Below are positions 31,145 through 42,397 of a stretch of DNA of 64,000 nucleotides, piece after piece. The first letter of the stretch is position 1; each line of letters begins with the position of its first letter. The stretch lies in the NCBI GenBank assembly GCA_963708775.1, contig CAVPTI010000013.1:1-64000 (forward strand), in the 5' to 3' direction. Origin of the DNA: JAGVSR01 sp963708775 (GTDB lineage Bacteria; Pseudomonadota; Alphaproteobacteria; Rhizobiales; Hyphomicrobiaceae). The notes under the pieces were generated by a model. That model saw nothing but the letters and a program-made list of their open reading frames with translations, searched no databases and was not told where the DNA came from. The translations under genes were made by a program, and so were the position numbers.

Positions 31145-31501
31145 ATGGAACGCAAAGCAACGGAGCCGATGATGCAGGACAGAAAAGCGACGTCACAATC
31201 CGGAGAGAATGGACGACAGGACAAGGGCAACGATCCCGACCGCGAACGCCAGCAGCAGACGAGGGGCCAATATCAGGTTCGGCAGGTAACGAATTACCAA
31301 GCCTCGTGGGCTGAGACGGAGCCGGGCGAAGAAGGCAAATTCACACTTCAGCTCATCCTGGATAACGGTGTCGAGGAATACATCCTCGATACGGACTCCG
31401 ATGACCTCGAAGTCATGCTGACGCTCCTGAAAAAGAGCAGCTACACGACCTTTGACCTCAAGCGTAAGGTCCTGATGTTCTCCAATATCAACGCAAAATA
31501 A
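31145..31501 (+). CDS. Uncharacterised 118-residue protein between trpB and trpA
   Basis: I recognise no family. The N-terminal 45 residues are hydrophilic and probably disordered (many Gln, Arg, Asp). The C-terminal part looks folded: FTLQLILDNGVEEYILDT, then SDDLEVMLTLLKKSS and RKVLMF, suggesting a small alpha/beta unit. Alternative ATGs exist at 31169 and 31172. It is in the same direction as trpB and trpA with gaps of about 63 and 143 bases, so it may be part of the trp transcript. Codon use matches its neighbours. Confidence 0.7.
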   Translation: MERKATEPMMQDRKATSQSGENGRQDKGNDPDRERQQQTRGQYQVRQVTNYQASWAETEPGEEGKFTLQLILDNGVEEYILDTDSDDLEVMLTLLKKSSYTTFDLKRKVLMFSNINAK

Positions 31502-31644
31502 GGAGGCAATTCGCACCTTGAGAAATCGACCGGCCGCCAGTCGGCCGGCGATGGGCCCTTCTGCCACTTGTCCAAGCGCGGCGCGGTAGGCTAGACCCGG
31601 TCCGGATGCGGGCTTAATCCCGCACGCACGAGATGAAGGGTCAC

Positions 31645-32475
31645 ATGTCACGTCCTGCCACGCGCATCGAGCGCCGCTTCGCGATGTTGAAAGCCGAGGG
31701 CCGGACGGCTCTCGTCACATTCGTTACCGGCGGTGATCCCGATTACGACACGTCCCTGAAAATCGTCACGGGCCTCCCCGGTGCCGGCGCCGATGTCATC
31801 GAGATCGGCATGCCGTTTTCAGATCCGATGGCCGACGGGCCGCCGATCCAGGCCTCCGGTCTGCGCGCGCTCAAGGGCGGCCAGAACATGAAGAAGACGC
31901 TGCAGCTCGTCCGCGACTTCCGCAAAACCGACGTCGATACGCCCATCGTGCTCATGGGCTACTACAATCCAATTTACGTCTATGGCAACGAGCGCTTCCT
32001 TGATGATGCCGTCGCCGCAGGCGTCGATGGCCTGATCGTCGTCGATGTCCCTCCCGAGGCCGACGATGAACTGTGCGTGCCGGCCATCGCCCGCGGCCTG
32101 AATTTCATCCGCCTCGCAACACCCACGACCGACGACCGGCGCTTGCCCGCCGTTCTCACCAACACGTCCGGCTTCGTCTATTACGTCTCGATCACAGGTA
32201 TCACCGGCGCCGGTTCGGCGGTGGCGACGGACGTCGGCCGCCAAGTCGCCCGCATCAAGAGGTCGACGGACCTCCCCATCGCCATCGGCTTCGGCGTCAA
32301 AACCCCTGCGCAAGCCAAGGAACTCGCCAGCCACGGCGACGGCGTCGTGGTCGGTTCGGCGCTCGTCAACAAAATTGCCGAGAGCCTGGATAACGATGGA
32401 AAAGCCACTGGCGCGACGGTTTCCGGGGTTCTACAACTCGTCGAAGGCTTGAGCGGCGCGCTGAAACCCGCCTGA
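31645..32475 (+). CDS. trpA: Tryptophan synthase subunit alpha
   Basis: A 276-residue barrel enzyme that releases indole from indole-3-glycerol phosphate. The catalytic Glu and Asp lie in IEIGMPFSDPMADGPPIQ; the phosphate-binding part reads IGFGVKTPAQAKEL and VVVGSALVNKI. ATG 31645 gives MSRPATRIERRFAMLKAEGR, the normal start, with GAAGGG five to ten bases upstream; an ATG at 31633 would add four residues. Confidence 0.97.
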   Translation: MSRPATRIERRFAMLKAEGRTALVTFVTGGDPDYDTSLKIVTGLPGAGADVIEIGMPFSDPMADGPPIQASGLRALKGGQNMKKTLQLVRDFRKTDVDTPIVLMGYYNPIYVYGNERFLDDAVAAGVDGLIVVDVPPEADDELCVPAIARGLNFIRLATPTTDDRRLPAVLTNTSGFVYYVSITGITGAGSAVATDVGRQVARIKRSTDLPIAIGFGVKTPAQAKELASHGDGVVVGSALVNKIAESLDNDGKATGATVSGVLQLVEGLSGALKPA

Positions 32476-32630
32476 GCGCGAGCCGGCGATCGACAAAGGT
32501 AGGGTGTCGTCCTAACCAACGGCAAAACTCCCCACAGAATGCGACGCCCGGGCCCTGAAACAAACACGCCTGGCGTGCTATGGTCCCTCTACCGATCAAC
32601 GTCTCGGCACTCCTGAGGAGCGAGAACAGC

Positions 32631-33680
32631 GTGAACTGGATCAACAACGTCGTCCGGCCCAAGATCCGCAGCTTCCTGACGACGAAGCGCGAAGTGCCCG
32701 ACAATCTCTGGGTCAAGTGCCCGGAGAGCGGCCAGATGGTCTTCTACAAAGACCTGGAGTCGAACCAATTCGTCGTGCCCGGTTCGGGCTATCACATGCG
32801 CATGGGTGCCAAGGCCCGGCTTGTCGCCTTGTTCGATGGCGCAGCCTTCGAAAACGTACCCGTTCCGGCGGTCCCGCAGGACCCGCTGAAGTTCCGCGAC
32901 GGCCGCAAGTACACTGAGCGCCTCAAGGACGCCAAAGCCAAGACAAGCCTCGAAGACGCGGTTCTCATCGGCGAAGGAAAGCTCGACGGTCAGCCCGTAG
33001 TCGCAGCCGCCCAGGACTTCGACTTCATGGGCGGCTCACTTGGCATGGCCGCCGGCGAAGCGGTGATCACCGGCCTCACGCGCGCGTTGGAAAAAGGCAC
33101 GCCTTTCATCCTGTTCGCGGCCTCTGGCGGTGCGCGGATGCAGGAAGGCATTTTGTCCCTCATGCAGATGCCGCGGACCACGATTGCCGTCCAGCGCCTG
33201 CGCGAAGCAGGGCTGCCCTACATCGTCGTCCTCACCGATCCGACCACCGGTGGCGTCACGGCGTCTTACGCGATGCTGGGCGATATCCACATTGCCGAGC
33301 CGGGCGCGCTCATCTGCTTCGCCGGCCCGCGCGTCATCCAGCAGACCATCCGCGAGCAGTTGCCTGAGGGGTTCCAGCGCTCCGAGTATCTGCTCGACCA
33401 CGGCATGATCGACATGGTCGTCCATCGTCACAAGATGCGCGAGACGCTGTCCCGTGTCTGCCGCGTGCTCATGAACGGTGGCAACAAGACCAAGCGCGCC
33501 AACGGGCGTCTCCCGGTCAATGGCCGCGTCATCGAGAATGCTGCGCGCGCGACCGGCGGGGGTGTCGTTGAAGTCCGGCCGATGGAGATGGCGACGGCAC
33601 CAATGCCGGCCGACGCCAAGGACGTGCCCCGCGAGGCGAAAACAAACGGGTCCGGCAAGGACACACCGACCTCCACCTGA
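32631..33680 (+). CDS. accD: Acetyl-CoA carboxylase carboxyltransferase subunit beta
   Basis: The 349-residue beta subunit of the carboxyltransferase that makes malonyl-CoA. Core blocks are DFDFMGGSLGMAAGE, LFAASGGARMQEGILSLMQM and TDPTTGGVTASYAMLGDI. The N-terminal Cys4 zinc ribbon of the E. coli protein is absent: the corresponding LWVKCPESGQMVFYKDLE keeps one Cys only, as in other Hyphomicrobiales I recall. The C-terminal tail of about 50 residues is low-complexity. GTG 32631 with TGAGGAG upstream gives the usual MNWINN start. accD-folC is a conserved pair. Confidence 0.96.
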   Translation: MNWINNVVRPKIRSFLTTKREVPDNLWVKCPESGQMVFYKDLESNQFVVPGSGYHMRMGAKARLVALFDGAAFENVPVPAVPQDPLKFRDGRKYTERLKDAKAKTSLEDAVLIGEGKLDGQPVVAAAQDFDFMGGSLGMAAGEAVITGLTRALEKGTPFILFAASGGARMQEGILSLMQMPRTTIAVQRLREAGLPYIVVLTDPTTGGVTASYAMLGDIHIAEPGALICFAGPRVIQQTIREQLPEGFQRSEYLLDHGMIDMVVHRHKMRETLSRVCRVLMNGGNKTKRANGRLPVNGRVIENAARATGGGVVEVRPMEMATAPMPADAKDVPREAKTNGSGKDTPTST

Positions 33681-33835
33681 TGCAGCGGCTTACGTCGTGC
33701 CGCGGCTGACGATCCGTCGCAGGGTCCTCACTGGATGTTGAGCACGGCTCTCGGTCCACCCGCCGCTCGCATCACGTAGAAAAGCGCATTGCAGACGGCC
33801 CATTTCAGATGCGGGCCACGATCGAAGAGCCCGCG

Positions 33836-35168
33836 ATGCAGACGAGCGACAAGCTCCTGGCCGATTTGAAGCTTCTCCACCCGAAGCTCATCGACCTTTC
33901 TCTCGGACGCATCGAGCGCTTGCTGGAAAAGCTTGGCCGCCCGCACGAAAAGCTGCCCCCCGTCGTCCATATCGCGGGCACCAACGGCAAGGGCTCCACG
34001 ACGGCATTTCTCAAGGCCATGTTGTCGGCGGCCGGTCTGCGCGTGCACGTCTATACCTCGCCCCATCTGGTCCGGTTCCATGAGCGCATCGAACTCGCCG
34101 GCAGCGACTGCGTTTCTCGTCCCATCGGCGAAGACCAACTCGTCGATGTCCTGACACGCACGCAAGCCGTGAACGACGGCGACGACATCACGCAATTCGA
34201 GATCACGACGGCGGCAGCGTTCCTCGCCTACGCCGAAACCCCCGCTGACGTGCTGTCTTCTCGAAGTCGGTCTCGGCGGTCGCCTGGACGCAACGAACGT
34301 CGTCGCGCGCCCGGCACTCACCGTCATCACGCCCGTGTCGATGGATCATGCCGAGAAGCTCGGCTCCACCATCGCAAAGATCGCCGGCGAGAAAGCCGGC
34401 ATCCTCAAGCGCGGCGTCACCTGCATCGTCGCGCAGCAGGCCGACGAAGCGATGGACGTCATCCGCGAGACCGCCGAGCGTGTCGGCGCCAAGCTCATCG
34501 TCTGGGGCCAGGACTTCGACGCCTTCGAACAGAATGGCCGCCTCGTCGTCCAGACGGAAACGCATGTGCTCGATCTGCCGCTCCCGGCACTTGTCGGCCG
34601 CCATCAGATCGTCAACGCCGGCACGGCCGTCGCGGCAGCCCTGCAACTCGGCGAGTTGCGCCAGAATGAAGTGGCCATCGAGCGCGGACTGGTCACAGCC
34701 AAATGGCCGGCGCGCATGCAGCGTCTCGATTCAGGTCCCCTGCCGGAACTCCTCGGCCGCAACAGCGAACTGTGGCTCGACGGCGGTCACAATCCCTCCG
34801 CCGGCATCGCACTGGCACAAACGCTCGCTGATCTGGATGATCGTTCCCCCAAGCCGGTCTATCTCATCTGCGGCATGATGGGTCTGAAGGACGCAGCGGG
34901 CTTTCTCTCACCCTTCCGCGGCCTCGTCCGGCATATCGTAACGGTCCCGATACCCGGCGCTCACGAAGCGCCCTTCACGCCGGACGCGTTGGCTGAAGTC
35001 GCGCATCGCGTCGATCTCTCGGCTGACAGTGCAGCTGATGTCGAAAACGCTCTGAAGCGCATTGAAGTCCTGGACGCCTCGCCCAAGCGCGTCCTCATCT
35101 GCGGCTCGCTGTACCTCGCCGGCCATGTGCTGGCCCGCCAGGAAGGCGTTGAAGTCCAAGGCAACTGA
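33836..35168 (+). CDS. folC: Bifunctional folylpolyglutamate synthase/dihydrofolate synthase (one frameshift)
   Basis: The enzyme adds glutamate to dihydropteroate and to folates. HIAGTNGKGSTTAFLKAML is the P-loop and YTSPHLVRFHERIEL the following block, both in the first frame (to about 34255). One inserted base around 34255 moves the rest to another frame: LLEVGLGGRLDATN, SMDHAEKLGSTIAKIAGEKA, LDGGHNPSAGIALAQTL and LICGSLYLAGHVL. Joined, the protein is about 444 residues, the normal length. folC is essential in most bacteria, so the break is probably a sequence error. ATG 33836 gives the usual start. Confidence 0.92.
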
Positions 35169-35184
35169 GCGCCAGGCAATAGAG

Positions 35185-35214
35185 AGGGCCGCGCGGTTTT
35201 CACCGCGCGGCCCT
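35185..35214. terminator. Hairpin terminator between convergent folC and trxA
   Basis: AGGGCCGCGCGG pairs perfectly with CCGCGCGGCCCT around TTTTCA. It lies 16 bases after folC and 19 bases after the trxA stop on the opposite strand, so it may serve both. No long T-run follows. Confidence 0.8.
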
Positions 35215-35233
35215 ACGTGTCTCTAAACACGAG

Positions 35234-35566
35234 CTAGACGAGCGCGCCGTTGATGAAGTCTTCGAGGCGCTTCTTCTGCACCATCGCGCCGGACTGGCGA
35301 GCCTTCACTTCGCCGCCGTGGAATACGATCAGCGTGGGCATCGCCTGAATGGCATACTTCGTCGTGATGCCGGGGCTCTTATCGACATCGACCTTCACGA
35401 CCTTGACCTTGCCCTTCATATCGGCTGCGACCGCATCGAGCGTCGGCGCCATGGCTTTGCACGGCCCGCACCACTCTGCGTAGAAGTCCACGACGACCGG
35501 TTCGGTCGACTTCAGCACGACTTCATCGAAGGTGCTGTCGGAAACGACGGGGGTTTCGGTGCCCAT
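35234..35566 (-). CDS. trxA: Thioredoxin
   Basis: A 110-residue thioredoxin with the canonical VVDFYAEWCGPCKAMAP active site (residues about 24-40) and the cis-Pro loop IQAMPTLIVFHGG. It is the general cytoplasmic protein disulfide reductant. ATG 35566 gives MGTETPVVSDSTFDEVV, the usual start. It lies 63 bases downstream of addA in the same direction, a conserved arrangement. Confidence 0.97.
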   Translation of the reverse strand: MGTETPVVSDSTFDEVVLKSTEPVVVDFYAEWCGPCKAMAPTLDAVAADMKGKVKVVKVDVDKSPGITTKYAIQAMPTLIVFHGGEVKARQSGAMVQKKRLEDFINGALV

Positions 35567-35629
35567 GTGGATCTCACTGTTTTCCGCCGGCGCACAGGGA
35601 ATGCCGCCAGCTTTGATCGGACGCAAGAC

Positions 35630-38600
35630 TTAAGAACGCCCGCCCGCCGCGTCAAGGCTGGCCGCATCGAGGCGCCACAAGCCGGCGGCGTATGTATCCA
35701 GAATTGCTTGAGGAATTTCCATGATCTGCGGCACTTCGGTCCACAGCAGTGCGGCCCGGACGGGCTTGCCCGGATAGATCTCCTGAAGCGCCAGTCGATA
35801 GGCCGCGAGCTGGTAGAGATAAACCGGCGCCACATCCTCCACCTTGGAGGGCGCCGCGCGGTTGGTCTTGTAGTCGATGATCAGCACAGCCTCACGCGGT
35901 CACCGCCAGCCGGTCGATCTGTCCCGTCAGCTTCAGCGCCGGTCCGCGTCCCGAGGGCTGAGGGATCTCCGCCACGATCGGCACTTCCGCACGGCTACCC
36001 GCCGCAAACAGTGCGCCAAATGCAGCATCATTCCACGATCGCCAGAACCTCCTTCGCGATGCTCCGCCGCGTCCGGTCCGGAAGATGCCCCGCTCGCGCT
36101 TCGAGATAAGCTGCCGCCGCCTTCGCGCGCCTGGCTGGATCGATACCCGGCAGATGTTCCAACAGCGCGTGACTGAGCGTGCCGCGCAAAAAGCGATCGC
36201 CGTCGAGCCCCGCGCCGTCCGATTTCCCGCGCACCAGCGACGGCGCGGCAGGCTCGCCCAACGGATCGGAGGCAGGCTCCGCCGCAACGGGCTCTCCGGC
36301 ATCGTCCGTGTCGTAAGGCGCCAGCCGTGACGGGGCGAGCGGAATACTGAGAGATTTCTCGCGCGGCGCGGGCGTCTCCGCCCATGACGGCCGCGCCTGG
36401 GCGGCCACATCCTCCATGCGTGTCCTGACTTCTTGGCGTCCGGCGCCACGCCCTCCGCCTGCGGTTCCTCGGTTCGATAGAGGATCGGCTAGTCACCCGG
36501 CGCATCCGGCGCCACACCGAGCGCCTCGCACACGATGTCAAACCAGCACCCGCTGCCTCGGCCCTTCTTGCCCTCGAAGCCGGCGACGATCAGCCGATCG
36601 CGCGGTCGTGTCATGGCCACATAGAGCAGCCGGTTGCGCTCTTCCAATTCACGTTGCTGCCCGACGGCGCGCGCATCTTGAACCGGCGGCAGGATCTTCG
36701 ATCCGCTGACCGGCCATACGAATGGCGCCGCGTCCTCCTCATTGCGCTTCAGCAGCATCCAGCACAAGAGGTTTGCCGCCGCCACTGCCGCCGGCCCCCG
36801 TCGCGCACGTGTCCGGCAGAAATACGATCGGCGCCTCGAGGCCCTTTGCACCGTGAATGGTCATAACGCGAACTTCGTCGCGCGCATGTTCCGTGTCGCG
36901 CTTGATCTCACGCTCTTCTTCGGTGAGCGCGTGCAGGAAGCCCGTCAGCGACGCCGGCGCGCTGTCGTCATAGGTCAGCGCGACGTTGAGAAACTCATCC
37001 ACGGGATCGGCCGCATCCGGTCCCAATCGTCCAATAAGCTTCGCCCGCACGCCGTCACGATCGAGCAGGCTCGCCCAGAACTCATACGGCGGTGTGAAGT
37101 CAGCCGCCTTGCGCCATCGCTTCAGCGTCTCCACAGCGGCTGCGTACCGGATATCGCTGGTGCCGCTGTATCGAGCAGCGACTTCCACAGCGTACCTTTG
37201 CGTCCGTGCGCCAGACGCAACAGATCCTCGTCGTCGAAATCGAAGATCGGGCTTTTCAAAACTTCCGCGAGCGCCAGATCGTCTTCCGGCAGCGTGAGAA
37301 AACCGCCCAGCGAGATCAGATCCTGCACCGCGATGTGCTGCGTCAGCGCCAGACGATCGGCACCGGCAACCGGTACGCCGGCTGCTTTCAGCGCCGTCAC
37401 CATCGGCCCCGCGAACGGCCGCCGCTTGCGCACCAGAATGAGAATGTCGCCCGCGCGCACGTTGCGTCCTTCGGACGCAAGCGTCTCGCCGTTGTCGAGC
37501 CAGCCTTTGATCGTCGACAGCAATGCGATTTGCAAGTCTCAGCGCCGGCGCCATCGTCGACGTTTCATCGAGAGGCGACCACGGGTCTGCAGGATCGCCC
37601 GCAGTCCAAACCTCCGGCCGCCAGATCTCAACCGAGCCGGCCTGCCCTAGCCGCTTCGCGATATGCCGGATGCCGGAAGGCCCTGCGGGTACGCCCGGTG
37701 TGCGCGCGCCGTCGGCAAATACGGTATCGACGGCCGCGAGGACCGGCGCAGTCGTGCGGAAACGACACGTTCAGATCGACGCGATGGAACGGCGCTTGAA
37801 CATCGCGTGCAAGGTCCGCAAATCGCCCGCCCATCTCGGCGAACTTCTCCGGTGCCGCGCCTTGAAACGAATAGATCGACTGCTTCTCGTCGCCCACGGC
37901 GAAGATCGTGCGTGGTTCCTCGCGCGCCCCGCCACCTGCGAAGAACTCCTCCGCCAGCCGCGACACCACCTGCCACTGTTCCGGGCTCGTATCCTGGCTC
38001 TCGTCCACGAGCAGATGATCAAGCCCGTTGTCGAGTTTGTAGAGCACCCATTCCGCCGAACTGCGCGTCGCCAGCAGGTTTTTTGTTCGCGCGATCAGAT
38101 CTTCGAAATCCAGCGCCGCCCGCCGCGCTTTCGCCTCGTCGTACTTTTGCAGAACGGCGTCCGCCAGACGATACAGCGCAACCGTCGCCTCGACGACTTC
38201 GCAGCCCTTCAATTCCCGCCACAGCGGAACAAATTGTCCCTGCGCCCGCGACAAGCACGAGTTCGGTTTCGGGATACGCAGCCGCCGTTTTCTTCGTCGC
38301 AAACGAATTGCGTGGCTCGTCTTTGCTGTCGAAGAACAAGTCGCACAGCAGTTGCGCCCGCGACCGTGCCGATGCCGCGGACGCGATCTCGCGCAGGCAC
38401 TCTGCCCGTTTTTGATCGTTGGTAGTTCCGCGCTGAAACATCTCCGCCAGCCGCACGCAATCTGACGTTCGGCAACAACTCCAGAATGTCAGAGAGCAGC
38501 GTCTCACTCGAAACCCCGCGCCGCACAGTGAAATGCGTTCGCAGCAGAAGCTCTGTCTTCTCCAGTCCCTCTTTCGACGACGGCATCCGAACCGCATCTT

Positions 38601-39241
38601 CGATCCATCTCCGGTGCCTCAGCGCTCCTGCCAGAATTTCATCGAACCGTTCATCGGCCGCGTGCGCCACCGCGCAGTCGAGCGCCCGCGCCAGAGGCGA
38701 GCCTGGTTGACGGCACGCCTCCGCCAGCACATCGTCGATCGCCTGCCGCCGAAGGTCGCGCGCCTCCAATTCATCGAGGATCGCAAATCCCGGCGTCACG
38801 CCCGCTTCCAGCGGAAATCGCTGCAGCAGCCGCTCCGCGAAGGCATGGATCGTCTGAACCTTGAAGCCGCCCGGCGTTTCGATCGAAGCCGTAAAGAGCG
38901 TCCGCGCCCGGGCGACGTTCGTCCGCCGTCGGCGCACGCGAAAGCAGCTTGAACAAATCTGCTTGCAATGCCACCTCGCTCAGCGTCACCCACCGCGCGA
39001 GATCATCGAAGACGCGCTTCGACATCTCCGATGCCGCTGCCTTCGTGTACGTGAGACACAAGATCTTCTGCGGCGCCACACCCGACAACAACAGCCTCAG
39101 CACGCGCATTTTCAGAACGTGCGTCTTGCCCGTGCCGGCATTCGCGCTCACCCACACGGAAGCGGCGGGATCGGAAGCCTGCAGCTGCACACGGCCGGTG
39201 CGTTCGAGTTCGTCGGCGATGCTTGCCATCAGCGCGTTCAT
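35630..39241 (-). CDS. addA: Double-strand break repair helicase AddA (many frameshifts)
   Basis: The pieces, joined, give a UvrD-type helicase-nuclease of about 1,170 residues. From the N-terminus: Walker A VSANAGTGKTHVLKMR, motif Ia CLTYTKAAASEMSKRV, TIHAFAERLLQRFPLEAG, Walker B LLVDESQDTSPEQWQ, FAVGDEKQSIYSFQGA, VMTIHGAKGLEAPIVFLP, YVAMTRPRDRLIVAG, and the RecB-like nuclease IIDYKTNRAAPSK with QLAAYRLALQ. About ten frame changes are required, at roughly 38920, 38500, 38280, 37750, 37550, 37150, 36770, 36480, 36020 and 35885. With AddB it resects double-strand breaks and loads RecA at Chi-like sites. Every helicase and nuclease motif survives, arguing for sequence error. Confidence 0.9.
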
Positions 39242-39268
39242 GCCTCGCCCTCCTCTGCGCCGTCACCC

Positions 39269-42200
39269 TCAGTTCGACGACCACTCCGCGACCCGCGCCA
39301 GATGTGCAAATTCGTCGAAGTCATACGAGAACCCCTGCCGCCGCACAGGGCGGTAGGGAGTCAGCGGATCGTCAAAACGGGCGATGTGCGACTTCAAGCC
39401 GTTCAGCGTATCTGCCGCGAGCGCCGCGATATCGGCGCACCTGATGTCGATCTCCTCACCCGGCGGCTCACCGCCCGACGCCCGGATGTAACGCAAGGCT
39501 CTGGATTGTTCCGGGCGGCACGTGCGCAAAACCAGCCTCCAGCGCGATGGCTGCCTCCAGCGGCAACTGCGGCGCAAGCCCGCTGGTCACCTTTTTCGCG
39601 TTTGGCGGCGTGCCCGTCTTGTAGTCCGTGATCACGAGCCCCATCGGACCCACATCGATCCTGTCCGCTCGCGCCGTCAGCGTAAACGGCCCGCCCGGCG
39701 CCTCGAACACGAGTTTACCGCTGGTCTCCGACACCACCCGCTCGATCCCCTTTGCGTCGCTCCGGCTCCGTCTCCGCGAACCACTGCGCAAAGCGCAGGA
39801 AACGTGGCACCCAGAATGCGGCGATGCGCGGATGCGTCCGGTAATCATCGAGAATGCTCTGCGCCATGCCCGCGAGCGTCTGCTGGATATCGTTCGGCAA
39901 CGAAGACGGATGTGCCTTTGCGAAGTTCGACAACGCCTCATGGATGATGCTGCCGCGCAGCGATGCACCCGGTTCCGTCCCGAGCCGATCGAGCGGTTCC
40001 AGCCCCAAGATCTCGCGCGCGAAAATCGCATAGGGATTGCCAATGAACTTTTCGATCCGCGAAACGGAGAGCTTGCGCGGCCTGACCTCCAGCGGCGGTC
40101 GTGGCTCGGGACATTTCACGCTCGGCCGTCGCGCGATCACGTCCCGCTGCCGCGCCCAGGCAAGCCATGGCATCGCCGGCCGCAATTCCTCTCGTGCGCC
40201 TGCGCCGTTCAAGTAAAGCCTGCAACCGCAACAGCCAGCGCGATGGGACCGCCGGCACGCCGTCCACCTTCTGCGCCCGCGTCAGGATCACCTCGCGCGC
40301 GCCGAGCAGCGTCACGAAATCATGTGCCGCCTGACCGATCTTCTCTTCCGGCGACGGCAACTTGAGTTCACCCCGCATGGGCCGGTTGAGCCACGGTCCC
40401 GGGTCCGCCAATTCCGGCCACGTGCCGTCGTTCAGCGATCCCAGAATGACGACATCCGTCTGCTGCAACCGCGCCTCGAACGGCCCCCAGATGAACAGCC
40501 GCGGATGCACCGGCACGCGCGGCCGAACGTTGATGCCGGAAATCAGGCTGCGATAAAGATCGGGATAATCACGCGCCGGAACGTCAGACCTTCGGCAAAT
40601 TCTCGTCGAGCAGATCGGCAAAGAACTCGCTGCGCGGCATCGCCCGCTTCTCCCACCCACAGCGGCGAAGGCGCTGCGTCACCATCGGGAAGACGCGCCA
40701 GATTTTCTGCAACCGCCACATGGGCCCGTGCCAGATCGGCGATGGCTTGCGCGTCGGCCGACGCCGTCACGCTCGCCAGCGGCTGGAACGCATCCTTCAA
40801 GCGACTGCACGAGATCGCGCGCTGCATTCCAGTCCTCGACCCACAGCCGCCGCACGGCGCGGCTGCGCCGCTCGCCGGAAACCGTCTCGTGCTGCGCCTG
40901 CTCGATCGCCGCTTCAACGCCGTCGAGCCCTTGCCCAAAGAATGGCGTGCGAAACGCCGCGATCTCGAGCGCCCGCGCCGCGCGGCGAATGGCGAACGGG
41001 TCCAGCCCCAGGCGCGTCAGCGGATGTTTCAAGAGCGCCATCAGCGTCGCCGGTGCATAGCCTTCCGCATGGGCCGCCACCACGAGTTCGAGAAACGCGC
41101 CCGGCACCGTCTTCGCAAACGGCCGGCCGGCGGAATCGTCGACACGAATGCCCCAGCTCTCCAGCCGGATCGCCACGCGCCGCGCAAGCAATCGGTCGGG
41201 CGAGACGAGCGCTGCCGTCCGGCCGGGAATCTCCGCTGCGTGCCGCAGGATCAGCGCGATCGCCTCCGCCTCGTCCTGCGCGGTCGGCGCCTCGATCAGG
41301 CTGAGCCCATCGAGCGCCGCCACCCGCTTTCGCTGCGTCATCGAGCTTTGCAACGTATCCGTGCCACCGCCCCGTCGTGCGCGACGGCCGCAGCGCTTCC
41401 GAGATCAATTCCTCCCGCGCCGCCTGCCGTTCGTCCACCGCCGCGCCTGGCAGCACGCGCACGTCGGCCCGCCTGAGACCGAGCTCTTTGAGCAGTTTGG
41501 CGAGCCCATGCTGCGGATGCTCGGCGTGAGCCTCCTCCGCTTTTTCGGACAGGATCACATCCCAACTCTCGTCGTCGAGCGTGAGATCGAGCGCCGGCAG
41601 CACGATCGCGCCGTTCGGCAATGCCGCCACCGCCTGCATCAACTCAACCGTCGCCGGCACCGAACCCGTGACACCGGCCACGATGACCGGCCCCTTTGGC
41701 GGTGACGCCGCCAGCCTCTTTGCATCCGACCGGATAACGGCGTTGCGCCGCGCTGCGGGCGACAACAGACCGTGCGCCTCGAGATAACTCGGCCAGTTGG
41801 AGGTGACGATCTCGAGGAACTGCAGCGTCTTCTGCCAGTGCTCCGAATAGAGTCTCCGGCACCAGCGTCTGCAATCCGTCGAGGGAAACGCCTTCCGTCT
41901 CGACCATATCCATCAGCCGAGCCAACTCCGCGGCCAGCGTCACGGCCTGCGCGGGCGTTGCCGCTCCCGCCGCCACGGTCTCGATGCCATTGTCATCGCG
42001 TCCGCGCATGGCATCAGACCAGCGCATGACAAGCTGTGTGAGGGCCAGTCGCCGGTGCATCTCGCTGATGGCCGGGCCGATCGCGGCCCCGCGCTCGCCC
42101 CGCGCGGCTTCCATGATCAGCGACAGATCCTCGTCGCCCTCTGAAATCGGCAGGATCGTCGGCAGCAGCATCGCGCGCCCGCCGCCCGCGGCAAGGAACG

Positions 42201-42397
42201 CTTCCTGCAACGCGCGCGTGGCCCGCCGCGTCGGCAGATAAAGTGTGATGCTCCGTGAGATCGACCGGGCTCGGCTTGGCTCCGCCGGACGTGGGCAGAT
42301 CGCCGTTGAGAATGGCCGTCGCCAGCGCCCGCAGGAACGGCTGCCCAGCAGGCACCGTGTAGATGCGGCGCTCTCCGGACACGAGATCAGCGCACAT
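39269..42397 (-). CDS. addB: Double-strand break repair protein AddB (many frameshifts)
   Basis: The alphaproteobacterial AddB partner of AddA. It begins MCADLVSGERRIYTVPAGQP and continues, after a frame change near 42240, with YLPTRRATRALQEAFLAAGG. The C-terminal PD-(D/E)XK nuclease is visible as GLVITDYKTGTPPNAKKV, with the upstream GSIIHEALSNFAKAHP. Further frame changes are needed near 41850, 41740, 41350, 40930, 40600, 40200, 39750 and 39500. Joined length is about 1,040 residues, as expected. The start overlaps the murU stop (ATGTGCGCTGA), and addA starts 27 bases after the stop, so murU-addB-addA-trxA is one operon. Confidence 0.88.

Noticed and set aside
33728..33835. Upstream start for folC at 33809
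   Set aside because: It would add nine residues not typical for the family; ATG 33836 gives the usual N-terminus.
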